DNA of 64,000 bases from RGIG1681 sp045650505 (GTDB lineage Bacteria > Bacillota > Clostridia > Christensenellales > UBA1242): the NCBI GenBank assembly GCA_045650505.1, contig JAZRRE010000031.1, positions 62,001-126,000 of the forward strand, written 5' to 3'. The notes beneath the pieces are model-generated. The model had not been told where the DNA came from. It did not search any database and worked only from the letters and a program-made list of their open reading frames with translations. Below, piece by piece: positions 51,382 to 60,810 of the stretch. Positions within the stretch are counted from its first letter, which is position 1; each line of letters opens with the position of its first letter. The position numbers were made by a program, and so were the translations under genes.

Positions 51382-53298
51382 ATGGACGATTTATCTAAAG
51401 TAGAAAACAATTATGGTGCCGAGCAAATCACTGTGCTTCGTGGCTTGGAGCCGGTTAGAAAAAGACCGGGTATGTATATCGGTTCAACCGACACTCACGG
51501 CTTGCACCATTTAATCAGCGAAATCGTTGATAACTCTATCGACGAAGCTCTCGCTGGATATTGTGACACCGTTTCTGTTGTCATCAACAAAGACGGTTCT
51601 TGCACCGTTACAGATAACGGTCGTGGAATTCCAACAGGAATCAACAAAGAAGAAGGAAAAAGTGCTGTTGAACTTGTTTTAACCAAACTTCACGCAGGTG
51701 GAAAGTTCGGTGATGGGGGATACAAAATTTCAGGTGGTCTTCACGGTGTTGGTTTGTCTTGCGTTAACGCACTTTCAGAATGGCTTGAAGTTGAAGTTAA
51801 GCAAAACGGAAAAATCCACAAACAAACTTATAACAGGGGCATTCCACAACGCGACCTTGCAGTTGTTGGTGATACTACGGAAACCGGCACAAAGGTTACA
51901 TTTATGCCTGATGACACCATTTTTGAAACCGTTGTGTTCGATTATGATGTGATTAGAAAAAGACTTCGTGAACTTGCGTTCTTAAATAAAGGAATCACAA
52001 TTATCATCAAAGACGTAAGAGCTGGAAAAGAAGAAACCTTCCATTATGAAGGTGGAATTGTTGAGTTTGTTAACGAACTTAACGAAGGCAAAAACACAAT
52101 TCTTAAAAAGCCAATCTATATTGATTTCACATCAAAAGATGGCACAGGTCAAATTGAAATTGCATTCCAATATAACGATGGTTATAACGAAATCATTCAC
52201 GGATATGCAAATAACATCAATACCACCGAAGGTGGAACTCATATTGAAGGTTTCAAAAAAGCGCTTTATAAAGTTATTAATGACTATGGTCATAAACTCA
52301 AAATTTTAAAAGATGCAGATAAACTTTCAGGTGATGATGTTCGTGAAGGTATCACTGCTGTTGTTTCAGTTAAACTTCAAGAGCCACAATTTGAAGGACA
52401 AACCAAAACTAAACTTGGAAACAGCTATATGTCTGCAGAAGTTTCAAATGCTGTTGTTGAACACTTTGGAACATATCTTGAAGAGAATCCAGACAATGCT
52501 AGAAGCATTATTTTAAGGTCTGTCACAGCTCAAAAAGCAAGAGAAGCAGCGCAAGCAGCAAGAAGTATGGCAAGAAGAAAAGGTGCACTTGAGTCAACTA
52601 CTCTTCCTGGCAAACTTGCTGACTGCACCGAAAAAGACCCAAAACTCTGCGAAATCTATATTGTTGAGGGTGATTCTGCGGGTGGAACAGCAAAACAATG
52701 CCGTGACCGTAGATTTCAGGCTATTCTTCCACTTCGTGGAAAGATTTTGAATGTTGAAAAAGCAAGGCTCAACCACGTTCTTGCAAACGAAGAAATCAAA
52801 GCAATGATAACCGCTTTTGGTGGCGGTGTAGGTCAAGAATTTGACCCAGAAAAGCTTCGTTATGACAAAATTATTTGTATGACCGATGCCGATGTTGATG
52901 GTGCACACATTAGAATATTACTTCTCACATTCTTCTATCGTTATATGCCGGGGCTTATTGAAAGTGGTCACGTTTATTCAGCAATGCCTCCACTTTACAA
53001 ACTTCAAAAAGGCAAACGCATTGAATATTGTTACAGCGAACAAGAAAAGGCTGCAAAAGTTCAAGAAATGGGAACAAAAGGTCTTGATGTTCAACGTTAT
53101 AAAGGTCTTGGTGAAATGGATAAAGACCAACTTTGGGATACCACAATGAACCCAGAGCATCGTGGTCTTATTCAAATTCAAATGAAAGATGCAATTGAAG
53201 CCGACAAGATTTTCACTCTTTTAATGGGTGATGCTCCAGAACTTCGTCGTAAGTTTATTGAAGAAAATGCAAAACTTGTTGAAGATTTGGATGTGTAG
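51382..53298 (+). CDS. gyrB: DNA gyrase subunit B
   Basis: GyrB is the ATPase half of gyrase. The GHKL ATP site is seen as EIVDNSIDEALAGYC and GRGIPTGI, the TOPRIM EGDSAGGTA near residue 428 binds metal, and PLRGKILNVEKAR follows. Length 638 is standard for Gram-positive bacteria. AAGGGTG precedes the ATG, and gyrA begins nine bases after the TAG stop, so they form one operon. Confidence 0.98.
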   Translation: MDDLSKVENNYGAEQITVLRGLEPVRKRPGMYIGSTDTHGLHHLISEIVDNSIDEALAGYCDTVSVVINKDGSCTVTDNGRGIPTGINKEEGKSAVELVLTKLHAGGKFGDGGYKISGGLHGVGLSCVNALSEWLEVEVKQNGKIHKQTYNRGIPQRDLAVVGDTTETGTKVTFMPDDTIFETVVFDYDVIRKRLRELAFLNKGITIIIKDVRAGKEETFHYEGGIVEFVNELNEGKNTILKKPIYIDFTSKDGTGQIEIAFQYNDGYNEIIHGYANNINTTEGGTHIEGFKKALYKVINDYGHKLKILKDADKLSGDDVREGITAVVSVKLQEPQFEGQTKTKLGNSYMSAEVSNAVVEHFGTYLEENPDNARSIILRSVTAQKAREAAQAARSMARRKGALESTTLPGKLADCTEKDPKLCEIYIVEGDSAGGTAKQCRDRRFQAILPLRGKILNVEKARLNHVLANEEIKAMITAFGGGVGQEFDPEKLRYDKIICMTDADVDGAHIRILLLTFFYRYMPGLIESGHVYSAMPPLYKLQKGKRIEYCYSEQEKAAKVQEMGTKGLDVQRYKGLGEMDKDQLWDTTMNPEHRGLIQIQMKDAIEADKIFTLLMGDAPELRRKFIEENAKLVEDLDV

Positions 53299-53307
53299 GG
53301 GGAAATT

Positions 53308-55839
53308 ATGGCAAAGAAAAGAGATTATAGTTTAGAACATGAAAAAATCATTGACAACACAGTCATTCATCCTGTTGAAATCAATGATGAAATGAAAAAA
53401 AGTTTCATTGCTTATGCAATGGCTGTTAACGTTTCAAGAGCCATTCCTGATGTTAGAGATGGTTTGAAACCGGTTCACAGAAGAATTTTATATTCAATGA
53501 ATGAAGTGGGAATCACTTCTGATAAACCACATAAAAAATGTGCGAGAATCGTCGGTGACGTTCTTGGAAAATATCACCCACATGGTGACAGTTCAGTTTA
53601 TGGCGCACTTGTTAGACTTGCGCAAGATTTTGCAATTCGTTATCAACTTGTTGAAGGTCACGGAAACTTCGGTTCTGTTGATGGTGACCCACCAGCAGCT
53701 TATCGTTACACTGAAGCAAGACTTTCAAAGCTTGCAGGTGAAATGCTTCGAGATATCGACAAAGAAACCGTTGATTTCTCACCAAACTTCGATGCAACTT
53801 TAAAGCAACCTGATGTGCTTCCAGCAAGATTCCCAAACCTTCTTGTTAATGGTTCAGATGGTATCGCGGTTGGTATGGCAACAAACATTCCACCACACAA
53901 CCTTAACGAAGTTGTCAACGCAACAATCGCAGTACTTAATAACCCAGAAATCACAATCGAAGAAATTATGGAAATTATGCCAGCACCTGATTATCCAACA
54001 GGTGGCGTGATTATGGGCACTGATGCACTCCGTCAAGCATACCTCACAGGTAAAGGCGGTGTGGTTATTCGTTCAAAAACCGAAATTGAAGAAGATAATG
54101 ATGGCAAATCAAGAATCGTAGTAACCGAAATTCCTTATCAAGTGAATAAGGCTGAAATGATTAAGCAAATCGCTGAAATGGTTAAAAATAAGCGTATTGA
54201 AGGCATTAGTGATATCAAAGAAGAATCTGATAGACACGGTATGCGTTTGGTGTTTGATGTTAAGCGTGATGCAAATGCACAAGTTGTGCTTAACACACTC
54301 TTTAAAAAGACACAACTTCAATGCTCTTATGGCATTAATTTCTTGGCTCTTGTTGATGGTTATCCAAGAGTTTTAAACATTAAGCAAATTTTAGAAAATT
54401 ATATTGCTCACCAAAAAGAAGTTATTTATAGAAGAACAAAGTTTGATTTAAACAAAGCTGAAGAAAGAGAACATATCATTGAAGGCTTGGTTGTGGCTCT
54501 TGCAAATATTGATGAAGTTATCAAAATCATCAAGGCTTCAAAAGATAGAGAAGAGGCTTCAAACAGTCTTCAATCAGCATTTATGCTTTCAGCAGTTCAA
54601 GCTGGTGCTATTCTTGATATGCGTCTTCAAAGACTCACAAGCCTTGAAGTTGAAAAACTCAACAACGAACTTGCTGACCTTCGAGCACTCATCATTGAAC
54701 TTAAAGGCATTCTTGCTAGCGAAGAAAAAATTAAAGGCGTTATTGCTAAAGAACTTGGTGAAGTTTGTGAACAATATGGTGATGAAAGAAAGACAGAAGT
54801 TGATTACACTTCTTCAACTGACATCAATATTGAAGACCTCATTGAAAAAGAAGATGTTGTTATTTCAATGACACACTTTGGATATGTTAAACGTATCCCT
54901 GTGACTGAATATAAACAACAACACCGTGGTGGAATGGGCACAACAACCCACAAGCCAAAAGAAGAAGACTTTGTTGAACATATGTTCATTTGCTCAACAC
55001 ATGACACACTTATGTTCTTCACAAATAAAGGTAAGGTTTATTCACTCAAAGGTTATGATATTCCTGAAGAGCAAAAGACAGCAAGGGGAAGAAACCTTGT
55101 GAATCTTTTAGAGCTTGAAAAAGAAGAAAGAGTTCAAGCAATTCTTCCAAAAATGCCAGAAAATAAAGGCTTTATTATGATGGCAACCCGTGATGGTCTT
55201 GTGAAGAAAACTCCTGCTGAAGAATTTGAAAGCATTAGAAAAACCGGAAAAATCGCTATCGCACTTGGTGGTAGTGATGAACTTGTGAATGTTGAATACA
55301 CCGCTGGTGAAGACACTGTTATGGTTGCAACATTTAACGGAAAATGTATAAGATTCCCAGAAACCGATTGCAGACCTCTTGGTCGTGACACAATGGGTGT
55401 TAAGGCTATTGACCTTGAGCGTGGTGATTATATTGTTGATATGCTTGTTTACAAAGAAGGCAAAGACATTTTAACAATCACAGAAAAAGGCTATGGCAAG
55501 AGAACTGATGTTAGTGAATATAAAGTTCAAAACAGAAACGGAAAGGGTATTAAAGCCGGCATTTTCAACGAAAAAACCGGAAGACTTGTTGGTCTTAAAC
55601 AAGTTAGTGAAGATGAAGATGTAATGATTATTGCAAACAACGGAATCATCATTAGAACTCCAGCAAATGCAATTTCAAGAATCACTCGTGACACCATTGG
55701 TGTTAAGGTTATGCGTCTTAAAGAGGGCGACAGCGTTTCTTGCGTTGCTATTGCAGACACCGTTGCTGAAGACATCACTGGTGAAACCGATGAAGACCCA
55801 ATCATTATTGATGAACCAATCGTGACTGATGCAGAATAA
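53308..55839 (+). CDS. gyrA: DNA gyrase subunit A
   Basis: GyrA breaks and rejoins DNA. The catalytic Tyr is Tyr134 in AAYRYTEARL, and the C-terminal wrapping domain has the GyrA box as QHRGGMG. In the quinolone-determining region, HPHGDSSVYGALVRLAQ keeps Ser95 but has Gly99 where E. coli has Asp87 and most Gram-positive bacteria have Glu. Loss of that acidic residue weakens the water-metal bridge to fluoroquinolones, so lower natural susceptibility is expected. The 843 residues and the layout are typical. Confidence 0.98.
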   Translation: MAKKRDYSLEHEKIIDNTVIHPVEINDEMKKSFIAYAMAVNVSRAIPDVRDGLKPVHRRILYSMNEVGITSDKPHKKCARIVGDVLGKYHPHGDSSVYGALVRLAQDFAIRYQLVEGHGNFGSVDGDPPAAYRYTEARLSKLAGEMLRDIDKETVDFSPNFDATLKQPDVLPARFPNLLVNGSDGIAVGMATNIPPHNLNEVVNATIAVLNNPEITIEEIMEIMPAPDYPTGGVIMGTDALRQAYLTGKGGVVIRSKTEIEEDNDGKSRIVVTEIPYQVNKAEMIKQIAEMVKNKRIEGISDIKEESDRHGMRLVFDVKRDANAQVVLNTLFKKTQLQCSYGINFLALVDGYPRVLNIKQILENYIAHQKEVIYRRTKFDLNKAEEREHIIEGLVVALANIDEVIKIIKASKDREEASNSLQSAFMLSAVQAGAILDMRLQRLTSLEVEKLNNELADLRALIIELKGILASEEKIKGVIAKELGEVCEQYGDERKTEVDYTSSTDINIEDLIEKEDVVISMTHFGYVKRIPVTEYKQQHRGGMGTTTHKPKEEDFVEHMFICSTHDTLMFFTNKGKVYSLKGYDIPEEQKTARGRNLVNLLELEKEERVQAILPKMPENKGFIMMATRDGLVKKTPAEEFESIRKTGKIAIALGGSDELVNVEYTAGEDTVMVATFNGKCIRFPETDCRPLGRDTMGVKAIDLERGDYIVDMLVYKEGKDILTITEKGYGKRTDVSEYKVQNRNGKGIKAGIFNEKTGRLVGLKQVSEDEDVMIIANNGIIIRTPANAISRITRDTIGVKVMRLKEGDSVSCVAIADTVAEDITGETDEDPIIIDEPIVTDAE

Positions 55840-55849
55840 TAAATAAAAC

Positions 55850-55898
55850 AAAAAGAATGGCAACCCCCAATCAAGCGGGCTTCAGCCATTCTTTTTTT
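55850..55898 (+). terminator. Terminator of gyrBA
   Basis: AAAAAGAATGGC pairs with GCCATTCTTTTT across a 23-base loop, then T run. Confidence 0.85.
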
Positions 55899-55957
55899 AT
55901 GCAGTCATAAATATAAAAAAATAATCAAAAAATAAAAATAAAATGAAAAAAATACAT

Positions 55958-55988
55958 AAAAAAAGAACAGGCAAAACCTGTTCTTTTA
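55958..55988 (-). terminator. Terminator of the 57990-55998 operon
   Basis: AAAAGAACAGG pairs with CCTGTTCTTTT; read leftward it is followed by T residues. Confidence 0.88.
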
Positions 55989-55997
55989 TGTTTTAAA

Positions 55998-56444
55998 CTA
56001 TTTATCTTCTTTTGCTAATTGTTTAAGAATAGCATCAATTTCTGCAAATTTAGCCTTTTGAGCCTCATTAAGAACTGCAGATTTTTCTTTTTCGATATCA
56101 GCAATAGAAACTTTTTCAGTTCCAGCTGGTGGAACTTCATCAATAGTGTCAAGAAGGGCACTCATTGAAACAATTTGGTCAAAGAATTTTGGGTCTGTTT
56201 TTTGAAGATTCATAAACTTATTGAAAGTTCCTTCAAGGTCTTCTGATGGTGCAAAAACAGCATCAAATTTTTCAAAGAAAGCATCAATTTCTTTTTCATC
56301 ATCAGGCATAACATCACTTGCTTGGCAAATTGCTTCAGCGGTTTCAACAATTTCAAGTTCTTCAGGTGTAAAATCAAGTTCAGCAAGTTCTTTTTCTGTG
56401 AATACTGTTGAAAGTATTGATTTATTTTCATTATTCTTTTTCAT
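55998..56444 (-). CDS. Hypothetical acidic protein, 148 aa
   Basis: AGGAG sets the ATG at 56444; the longer frame overlaps the upstream gene. The protein is helical, acidic and soluble, with repeats of ELAEL/EELEIVETAE type and a Lys/Ala-rich C-terminal helix. No known domain. It ends in TAG and is the last gene of a two-gene unit with the 506-residue protein. Confidence 0.75.
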   Translation of the reverse strand: MKKNNENKSILSTVFTEKELAELDFTPEELEIVETAEAICQASDVMPDDEKEIDAFFEKFDAVFAPSEDLEGTFNKFMNLQKTDPKFFDQIVSMSALLDTIDEVPPAGTEKVSIADIEKEKSAVLNEAQKAKFAEIDAILKQLAKEDK

Positions 56445-56469
56445 ATATTTTCTCCTAATTTCTTTAAAA

Positions 56470-57990
56470 TTATTTAACCATACCGGTTCTTGCGGCATTT
56501 CTTTCAGCAAGAATACCAGCTTTTCCAGCTTCAATTAAAACTGAATATTTGTGGCAAAGTTGTTCGCCATCTAATTCATTACCAGCATTATCTTTGTTGA
56601 TATCAATTGCTTTACAAGCTTTTTCAATAGCTTCTCTATATTCGCTCAATCCATTTAAATCATTTGTTTCATCGTTTAAATCATATTTAGAACCATCGAT
56701 TTCAAGTTCATCACCAGTAATTTTAAATTCACCAGCAAGCTCTCTATCTTTCAATTCTTTTTTAGCATTGTTGATTTCTTGGTTATGTTTCTTTGCAGAT
56801 AAAAGTTGATACATTTCTGTAAGTTCAGTAGAGAATGTGGTGTAATCAGCAGCAGCAATTCCTGCTTTTGGTGTTGCAGAAGGGCCGATGATTGATTCAA
56901 CAAATTCAGTTGCACCTTTTGAGCCAACCAATTTACTAATAGCCTCTAAATTACCTGATTTCATAGCATCATAAGCTGTTTTAAGGTCAATAATTTCAGG
57001 AATAGAAGTTACTGCAAAAACAGTTTCTCCTGGGGTTGGTTCAGCTTTAGGAGGTTGTTTTGATTTATCACTCAATTTTCTAATTTCTTCATAAGCAGCA
57101 TATTTTGAAATAGCTTCCACACAGTCTGCACTGCCCATTGCAGTTACCAAAAGAGCTTGAAGTGCTTGAGTTTCATTAGCTTTAATTTGAGCTCTTGCAG
57201 CTGAAAGAATTTTATTTGCTTGAGTAATAGTTGCTGGGTCGTTATTAGGATTCATAGCAACTTCTGATAAATATTCAAAAGTTGATAAATCTGTTGTTGC
57301 ACTAGCAACAAGTTTTTTGAATGCAGCTGCATTTGTTGCACTGCTTGCCACGTGTTCGTGGTCATAAGCTGTTCCTTTGTTCATTTCATTTTCAGCTTCT
57401 TGTTTAGCTGCAGCATTTTGTTCTAATTTTCTTCTAATAGCCTTTTTAGCAATAACACCAGCAATCACAGCTGCGCCACCCAAACCAGCGGCAGCTGCTG
57501 GATTTGCAACAATCCAACCAGGAACGGTTTCGAATAAGAAACTTCCAATATGAGCAATAACAGCTTTTTCTGCGCCTTTTTCTCCAACTTTTAAAGCCAA
57601 AAGTCCGCTCATAGAAATAGCACCGCCAAGCATAGCCACGCCATTTTCTGCACCGTTTTTAAATATCCAGTTCATAACATTTTGTTTATCTGTTGTAATT
57701 TGGTCAGTATTTCTTCCAAGAGCGGTCCAAATTTTACGAACTGAAACTGTGCTATCAGAAAGACTTTTCAAACGACTATCTTTCTTATATTTTCTAAAGA
57801 GTTTCAAGGTTTTTTCTTTTTGAACTTGAAGTCTTTTAACTTGTTTTTCTGTTGATTTTCTTGTTTTTTCAGAGAGTTTACCTTTTTCAATTTTCTCATT
57901 CAAAACTTTGATAGCTTGGTCAATATCGCCAACGGTTCTATTGTCAAGTTCAGTTAATAAAGCATCTCTTTGTGGCACTTTTTTTACCAT
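56470..57990 (-). CDS. Hypothetical protein with glycine-rich hydrophobic segment, 506 aa
   Basis: The N-terminal 80 residues are very basic and helical. Residues about 115-185 hold two weakly hydrophobic Gly/Ala-rich stretches (GVAMLGGAISMSGLLAL and AAAAGLGGAAVIAGVIA) that could insert in a membrane. The remaining 320 residues are helical and Ala-rich. No family recognised. AAGGAG is 12 bases before the ATG, longer than usual. The surrounding leftward genes also have charged helical proteins, which hints at a shared process. Confidence 0.7.
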   Translation of the reverse strand: MVKKVPQRDALLTELDNRTVGDIDQAIKVLNEKIEKGKLSEKTRKSTEKQVKRLQVQKEKTLKLFRKYKKDSRLKSLSDSTVSVRKIWTALGRNTDQITTDKQNVMNWIFKNGAENGVAMLGGAISMSGLLALKVGEKGAEKAVIAHIGSFLFETVPGWIVANPAAAAGLGGAAVIAGVIAKKAIRRKLEQNAAAKQEAENEMNKGTAYDHEHVASSATNAAAFKKLVASATTDLSTFEYLSEVAMNPNNDPATITQANKILSAARAQIKANETQALQALLVTAMGSADCVEAISKYAAYEEIRKLSDKSKQPPKAEPTPGETVFAVTSIPEIIDLKTAYDAMKSGNLEAISKLVGSKGATEFVESIIGPSATPKAGIAAADYTTFSTELTEMYQLLSAKKHNQEINNAKKELKDRELAGEFKITGDELEIDGSKYDLNDETNDLNGLSEYREAIEKACKAIDINKDNAGNELDGEQLCHKYSVLIEAGKAGILAERNAARTGMVK

Positions 57991-58183
57991 AATTTATATA
58001 ATCTCCTTAATTTTAATTATTAACAATATTTGTCACTATGATTATTTTGGAATATTTTTTGTGATTAGTCAACAAAAATAGGGGTTATTTGCCATTTTTA
58101 ATTATATTTGTATAATAAAAAGTTCCCAAAATAACCAATTTTTAAATAGTTTGGAAAATTTTTAACAAAATTTAACCAAAAAA

Positions 58184-58216
58184 CAAAATCACCCCATAAG
58201 AATTGGGGTGATTTTA
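58184..58216 (-). terminator. Terminator of the 59565-58219 operon
   Basis: AAAATCACCCCA pairs with TGGGGTGATTTT, with T residues on the leftward side. Confidence 0.88.
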
Positions 58217-58218
58217 TT

Positions 58219-58350
58219 TTATTTTGTTTCTCCATATTTTTTGTCAAGCTCATCAAGTGATTTTTTGTAATCTTCACAAATCTTGTTTACAGTTTTGCGA
58301 AAATTTTCTGTGATTCTTTCAAATTCTTTCATAATTTCTTTATTTTCCAT
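58219..58350 (-). CDS. Small charged helical protein, 43 aa
   Basis: A short frame, beginning MENKEIMKEFERI and ending KYGETK, has a strong GGAGG five bases before its ATG. It starts 18 bases after the stop of the 398-residue gene and is followed by a clear terminator. The peptide is one highly charged amphipathic helix, likely to join a coiled coil. Function unknown. Ribosome site, spacing and terminator make it likely real. Confidence 0.65.
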   Translation of the reverse strand: MENKEIMKEFERITENFRKTVNKICEDYKKSLDELDKKYGETK

Positions 58351-58368
58351 AATATCCTCCAAACAAGA

Positions 58369-59565
58369 TTATTCATCACCTGGTTCAGGTTCTTTTGCGC
58401 CTTTCAAAATTTCGGCTTTAATTTTCTTTGCATCTGCTATAACTTTGTGATATAAAGCAGAAATTTCTTTTTTTGTAGGGTTTTTGAGCTTCAATGAAGC
58501 AGGGATTTTTCCACTTGTTAAAAATTCTGCAATTTCTGCTTCTGGAACATCAATACCAGATAAAACCATTTGTCTGAAAAGCATTTGAACTTTTGTTTCA
58601 TTTAAACCATTTAAAACTTGAGTCATTGCATCAGAGAATGCTTTAGCATCAATAAGTTTTTCAGCTGTTTCATCATGTTTAGCAGTTGCTTCACCAAGTT
58701 CACCTGTTTTTGCAACAACTTCTTCCATACGTCCAGAAATCATTTCGCCAACAGCACCATCTTTAGCTTTTTTAGAATCTCTCATTGATTGTTTAAATCT
58801 ATTAATAACCCCAAGGGCATCTTGAGCTTTAGTTCTGTGTGATGTTGCAAGTTCTTTTAATTCAGCAATCTTTGCTTCCATTTCAGCAGTTTTTGTTTTA
58901 GTTGATTCAATTTCTGCTGCCAAAGACTCAATTTTATTAGCAAGAAGTGTGTCAATGCATGCTGAAATTTCTGCTACAAACAAACCAGCATTTGCTTCAT
59001 AATTTTTCGTAATTTTAGCTTTTCTTAAAGGGTCACCTTCAGCAAATGACAAAGCTGATTGATATCTTCTAATAATAGCATCAGATGATTTGCCAATAAT
59101 TTCCATCAAGAAAGCATAACCTTTTGAATCTTGAACTCTTTCATCTTCAGCGATTTCAAGAGGGAATTCAATGAGGTCTTCAGAAATAAGTGCAGCCATT
59201 TTCTTGTGGTCATAATCACCAGCTTCAGCATTACCTTTTTTAGCAAGGTCAACAAAAGCACTTACAGTATCTTTCTTTTTTGCTTCAAATTCAGCTGATT
59301 CAATAGCTTTAGTAAGTCTTTCTTTTACATCTTCAGCTAAAAGACCAAGAGCGGCTTTTTTGCCTGGATAAGTTGAGCTTATAGCAAAAGCTTCAGCATT
59401 TGGTGCAGCTGCAAGGTCAGCTAAAAATTCAGCTTCTTCAATAGAGGCACTATTTTCAAAGAATGTAGGTTGAGTTTTATATTCTTTTCCTTTTTTAGGA
59501 CCATCAACAAAGAAATATACTTTTTTGCTTTTTAATAGTCCTTTAGATTTTAATTCAATAGCCAT
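58369..59565 (-). CDS. Hypothetical coiled-coil protein, 398 aa
   Basis: A 60-residue N-terminal part with VYFFVDGPKKGKEYKTQ is followed by long Lys/Glu/Ala helices; residues about 215-300 are a clear coiled coil (LAAEIESTKTKTAEMEAKIAEL). The C-terminus is acidic and Pro-rich. No signal peptide or membrane segment. I do not recognise the family. AAGGAGG lies 15 bases before the ATG, unusually far. It is read from a strong promoter and followed by a 43-codon gene. Confidence 0.75.
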   Translation of the reverse strand: MAIELKSKGLLKSKKVYFFVDGPKKGKEYKTQPTFFENSASIEEAEFLADLAAAPNAEAFAISSTYPGKKAALGLLAEDVKERLTKAIESAEFEAKKKDTVSAFVDLAKKGNAEAGDYDHKKMAALISEDLIEFPLEIAEDERVQDSKGYAFLMEIIGKSSDAIIRRYQSALSFAEGDPLRKAKITKNYEANAGLFVAEISACIDTLLANKIESLAAEIESTKTKTAEMEAKIAELKELATSHRTKAQDALGVINRFKQSMRDSKKAKDGAVGEMISGRMEEVVAKTGELGEATAKHDETAEKLIDAKAFSDAMTQVLNGLNETKVQMLFRQMVLSGIDVPEAEIAEFLTSGKIPASLKLKNPTKKEISALYHKVIADAKKIKAEILKGAKEPEPGDE

Positions 59566-59601
59566 AATTTATTAATTTTTCCTCCTTTATGGTATGGCTT
59601 A

Positions 59602-59630
59602 ATTATATAACTTTTTGGGGTGCAAGTCAA
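59602..59630 (-). promoter_or_regulatory. Strong promoter of the coiled-coil gene
   Basis: Minus strand TTGACT (59630-59625), a 17-base spacer, and TATAAT (59607-59602). Confidence 0.8.
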
Positions 59631-59775
59631 TAAATTTAAGAAAATAATTATAAAGTTAGAACTATTCGGCGTGTAAAAGTGCTATTTTTCAGGGTTTATG
59701 CGTTTAAATATTTTATGAAATATTTAAAAATTTTTGCTTAATGTCACAAAAAACGACAAAATTTTATTCAAAAAA

Positions 59776-59806
59776 GAAAAAATCTACCGAAAATGGTAGA
59801 TTTTTG
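59776..59806 (-). terminator. Terminator of the primosome operon
   Basis: AAAAATCTACC pairs with GGTAGATTTTT, with A and T runs. Confidence 0.85.
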
Positions 59807-59839
59807 AGTATGTTCAAATTAACCAAAAATTATTTGGAC

Positions 59840-60787
59840 TTAAGAATTTATTCCTCTAAGGTCGTCGCCGTCAAGGTGGAAAACATTGCAGGTTTTCTTG
59901 CTGGTGAGTCTTGAATAAATGCGTTCGCCATATCTGTCTAAAATGTCTTCTGGCATTAGGTTTGTTGTGATAATAACAGGCTTGTTAAATCTTTCACGCT
60001 CTGAAAGAACTAAAAAGAGATAGTTCAAGGTCACATTGTTGATAAGTGGCTCTGTGCCAAGGTCATCAATAAACAAAAAGTCGCTTTCAAGAAGTGGAAT
60101 CAAATGTGAGTTTTTTGTTTCATTAAAAGTGGTGTGATAAGCAAGCATCATATTGTTCATATCAAAAGCAGACACAAAACAAACTGAATGATTTTTTTGA
60201 ATCATAAAACTTGCAAGGCACTCTGTGATGAAAGTTTTTCCAACACCAACTTTTCCTGAAAAAACAAGATTGCGTTTTTTAACATTAGGGTAGGTATTTG
60301 CCCATTTTTCTATCAAAGTTTTAAGTTTTTCAAGATTTTTTGATTGAGTTTTATCCTTGCAAATATTTGTATCAAATTTGTCAAAGGTCGCAAGTTTAGA
60401 AGCATCGATTCCAGATGCTTTCACAAGTTCTGCGTTTCTTCTTCTAACAAAGCAAGAGCAAAGTCTTCCTGAAAAAACACCTGTGTCGTTGCAGTCTTTG
60501 CAATCGAACTGCGGAAGAAGGTCGTCAGGTGTCATTTTTGCGGCTTTCAAAAGGTCAAGTTTTTGCTTTCTTATTGTTTTCAAAACCTTTGAAAGTTCAG
60601 CAGTTTTTTTGTTTGCTGATTCTGCTTTTGCAAGTTCAAAAATAACTTCTTTTTCAAGTTTGATAAGATGCATAAAAGCAGGGATTTTTGTGAGTTTATC
60701 CCTGTTATCGTTTGCTTTTTTTTCAGCTTTAATGCGTTTTCTTGCAAACTCATTTTGAATTTTTTTGTTTATTTCTTGATAGTTCAT
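59840..60787 (-). CDS. DnaC/DnaI-type helicase loader ATPase
   Basis: This AAA+ protein should load the replicative helicase. Cys96, Cys99, Cys110 and Cys112 (CKDCNDTG...LCSCF) form a zinc site as in DnaI. Walker A is GKVGVGKT (178-185) and Walker B FLFIDD (237-242). The sensor Arg region RIYSRLTSKKTC is present. Length 315 fits DnaI. It follows the DnaD-type gene by 23 bases, giving a primosome operon. Confidence 0.92.
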   Translation of the reverse strand: MNYQEINKKIQNEFARKRIKAEKKANDNRDKLTKIPAFMHLIKLEKEVIFELAKAESANKKTAELSKVLKTIRKQKLDLLKAAKMTPDDLLPQFDCKDCNDTGVFSGRLCSCFVRRRNAELVKASGIDASKLATFDKFDTNICKDKTQSKNLEKLKTLIEKWANTYPNVKKRNLVFSGKVGVGKTFITECLASFMIQKNHSVCFVSAFDMNNMMLAYHTTFNETKNSHLIPLLESDFLFIDDLGTEPLINNVTLNYLFLVLSERERFNKPVIITTNLMPEDILDRYGERIYSRLTSKKTCNVFHLDGDDLRGINS

Positions 60788-60810
60788 AATTTTCCTTAAA
60801 ACATTATATT

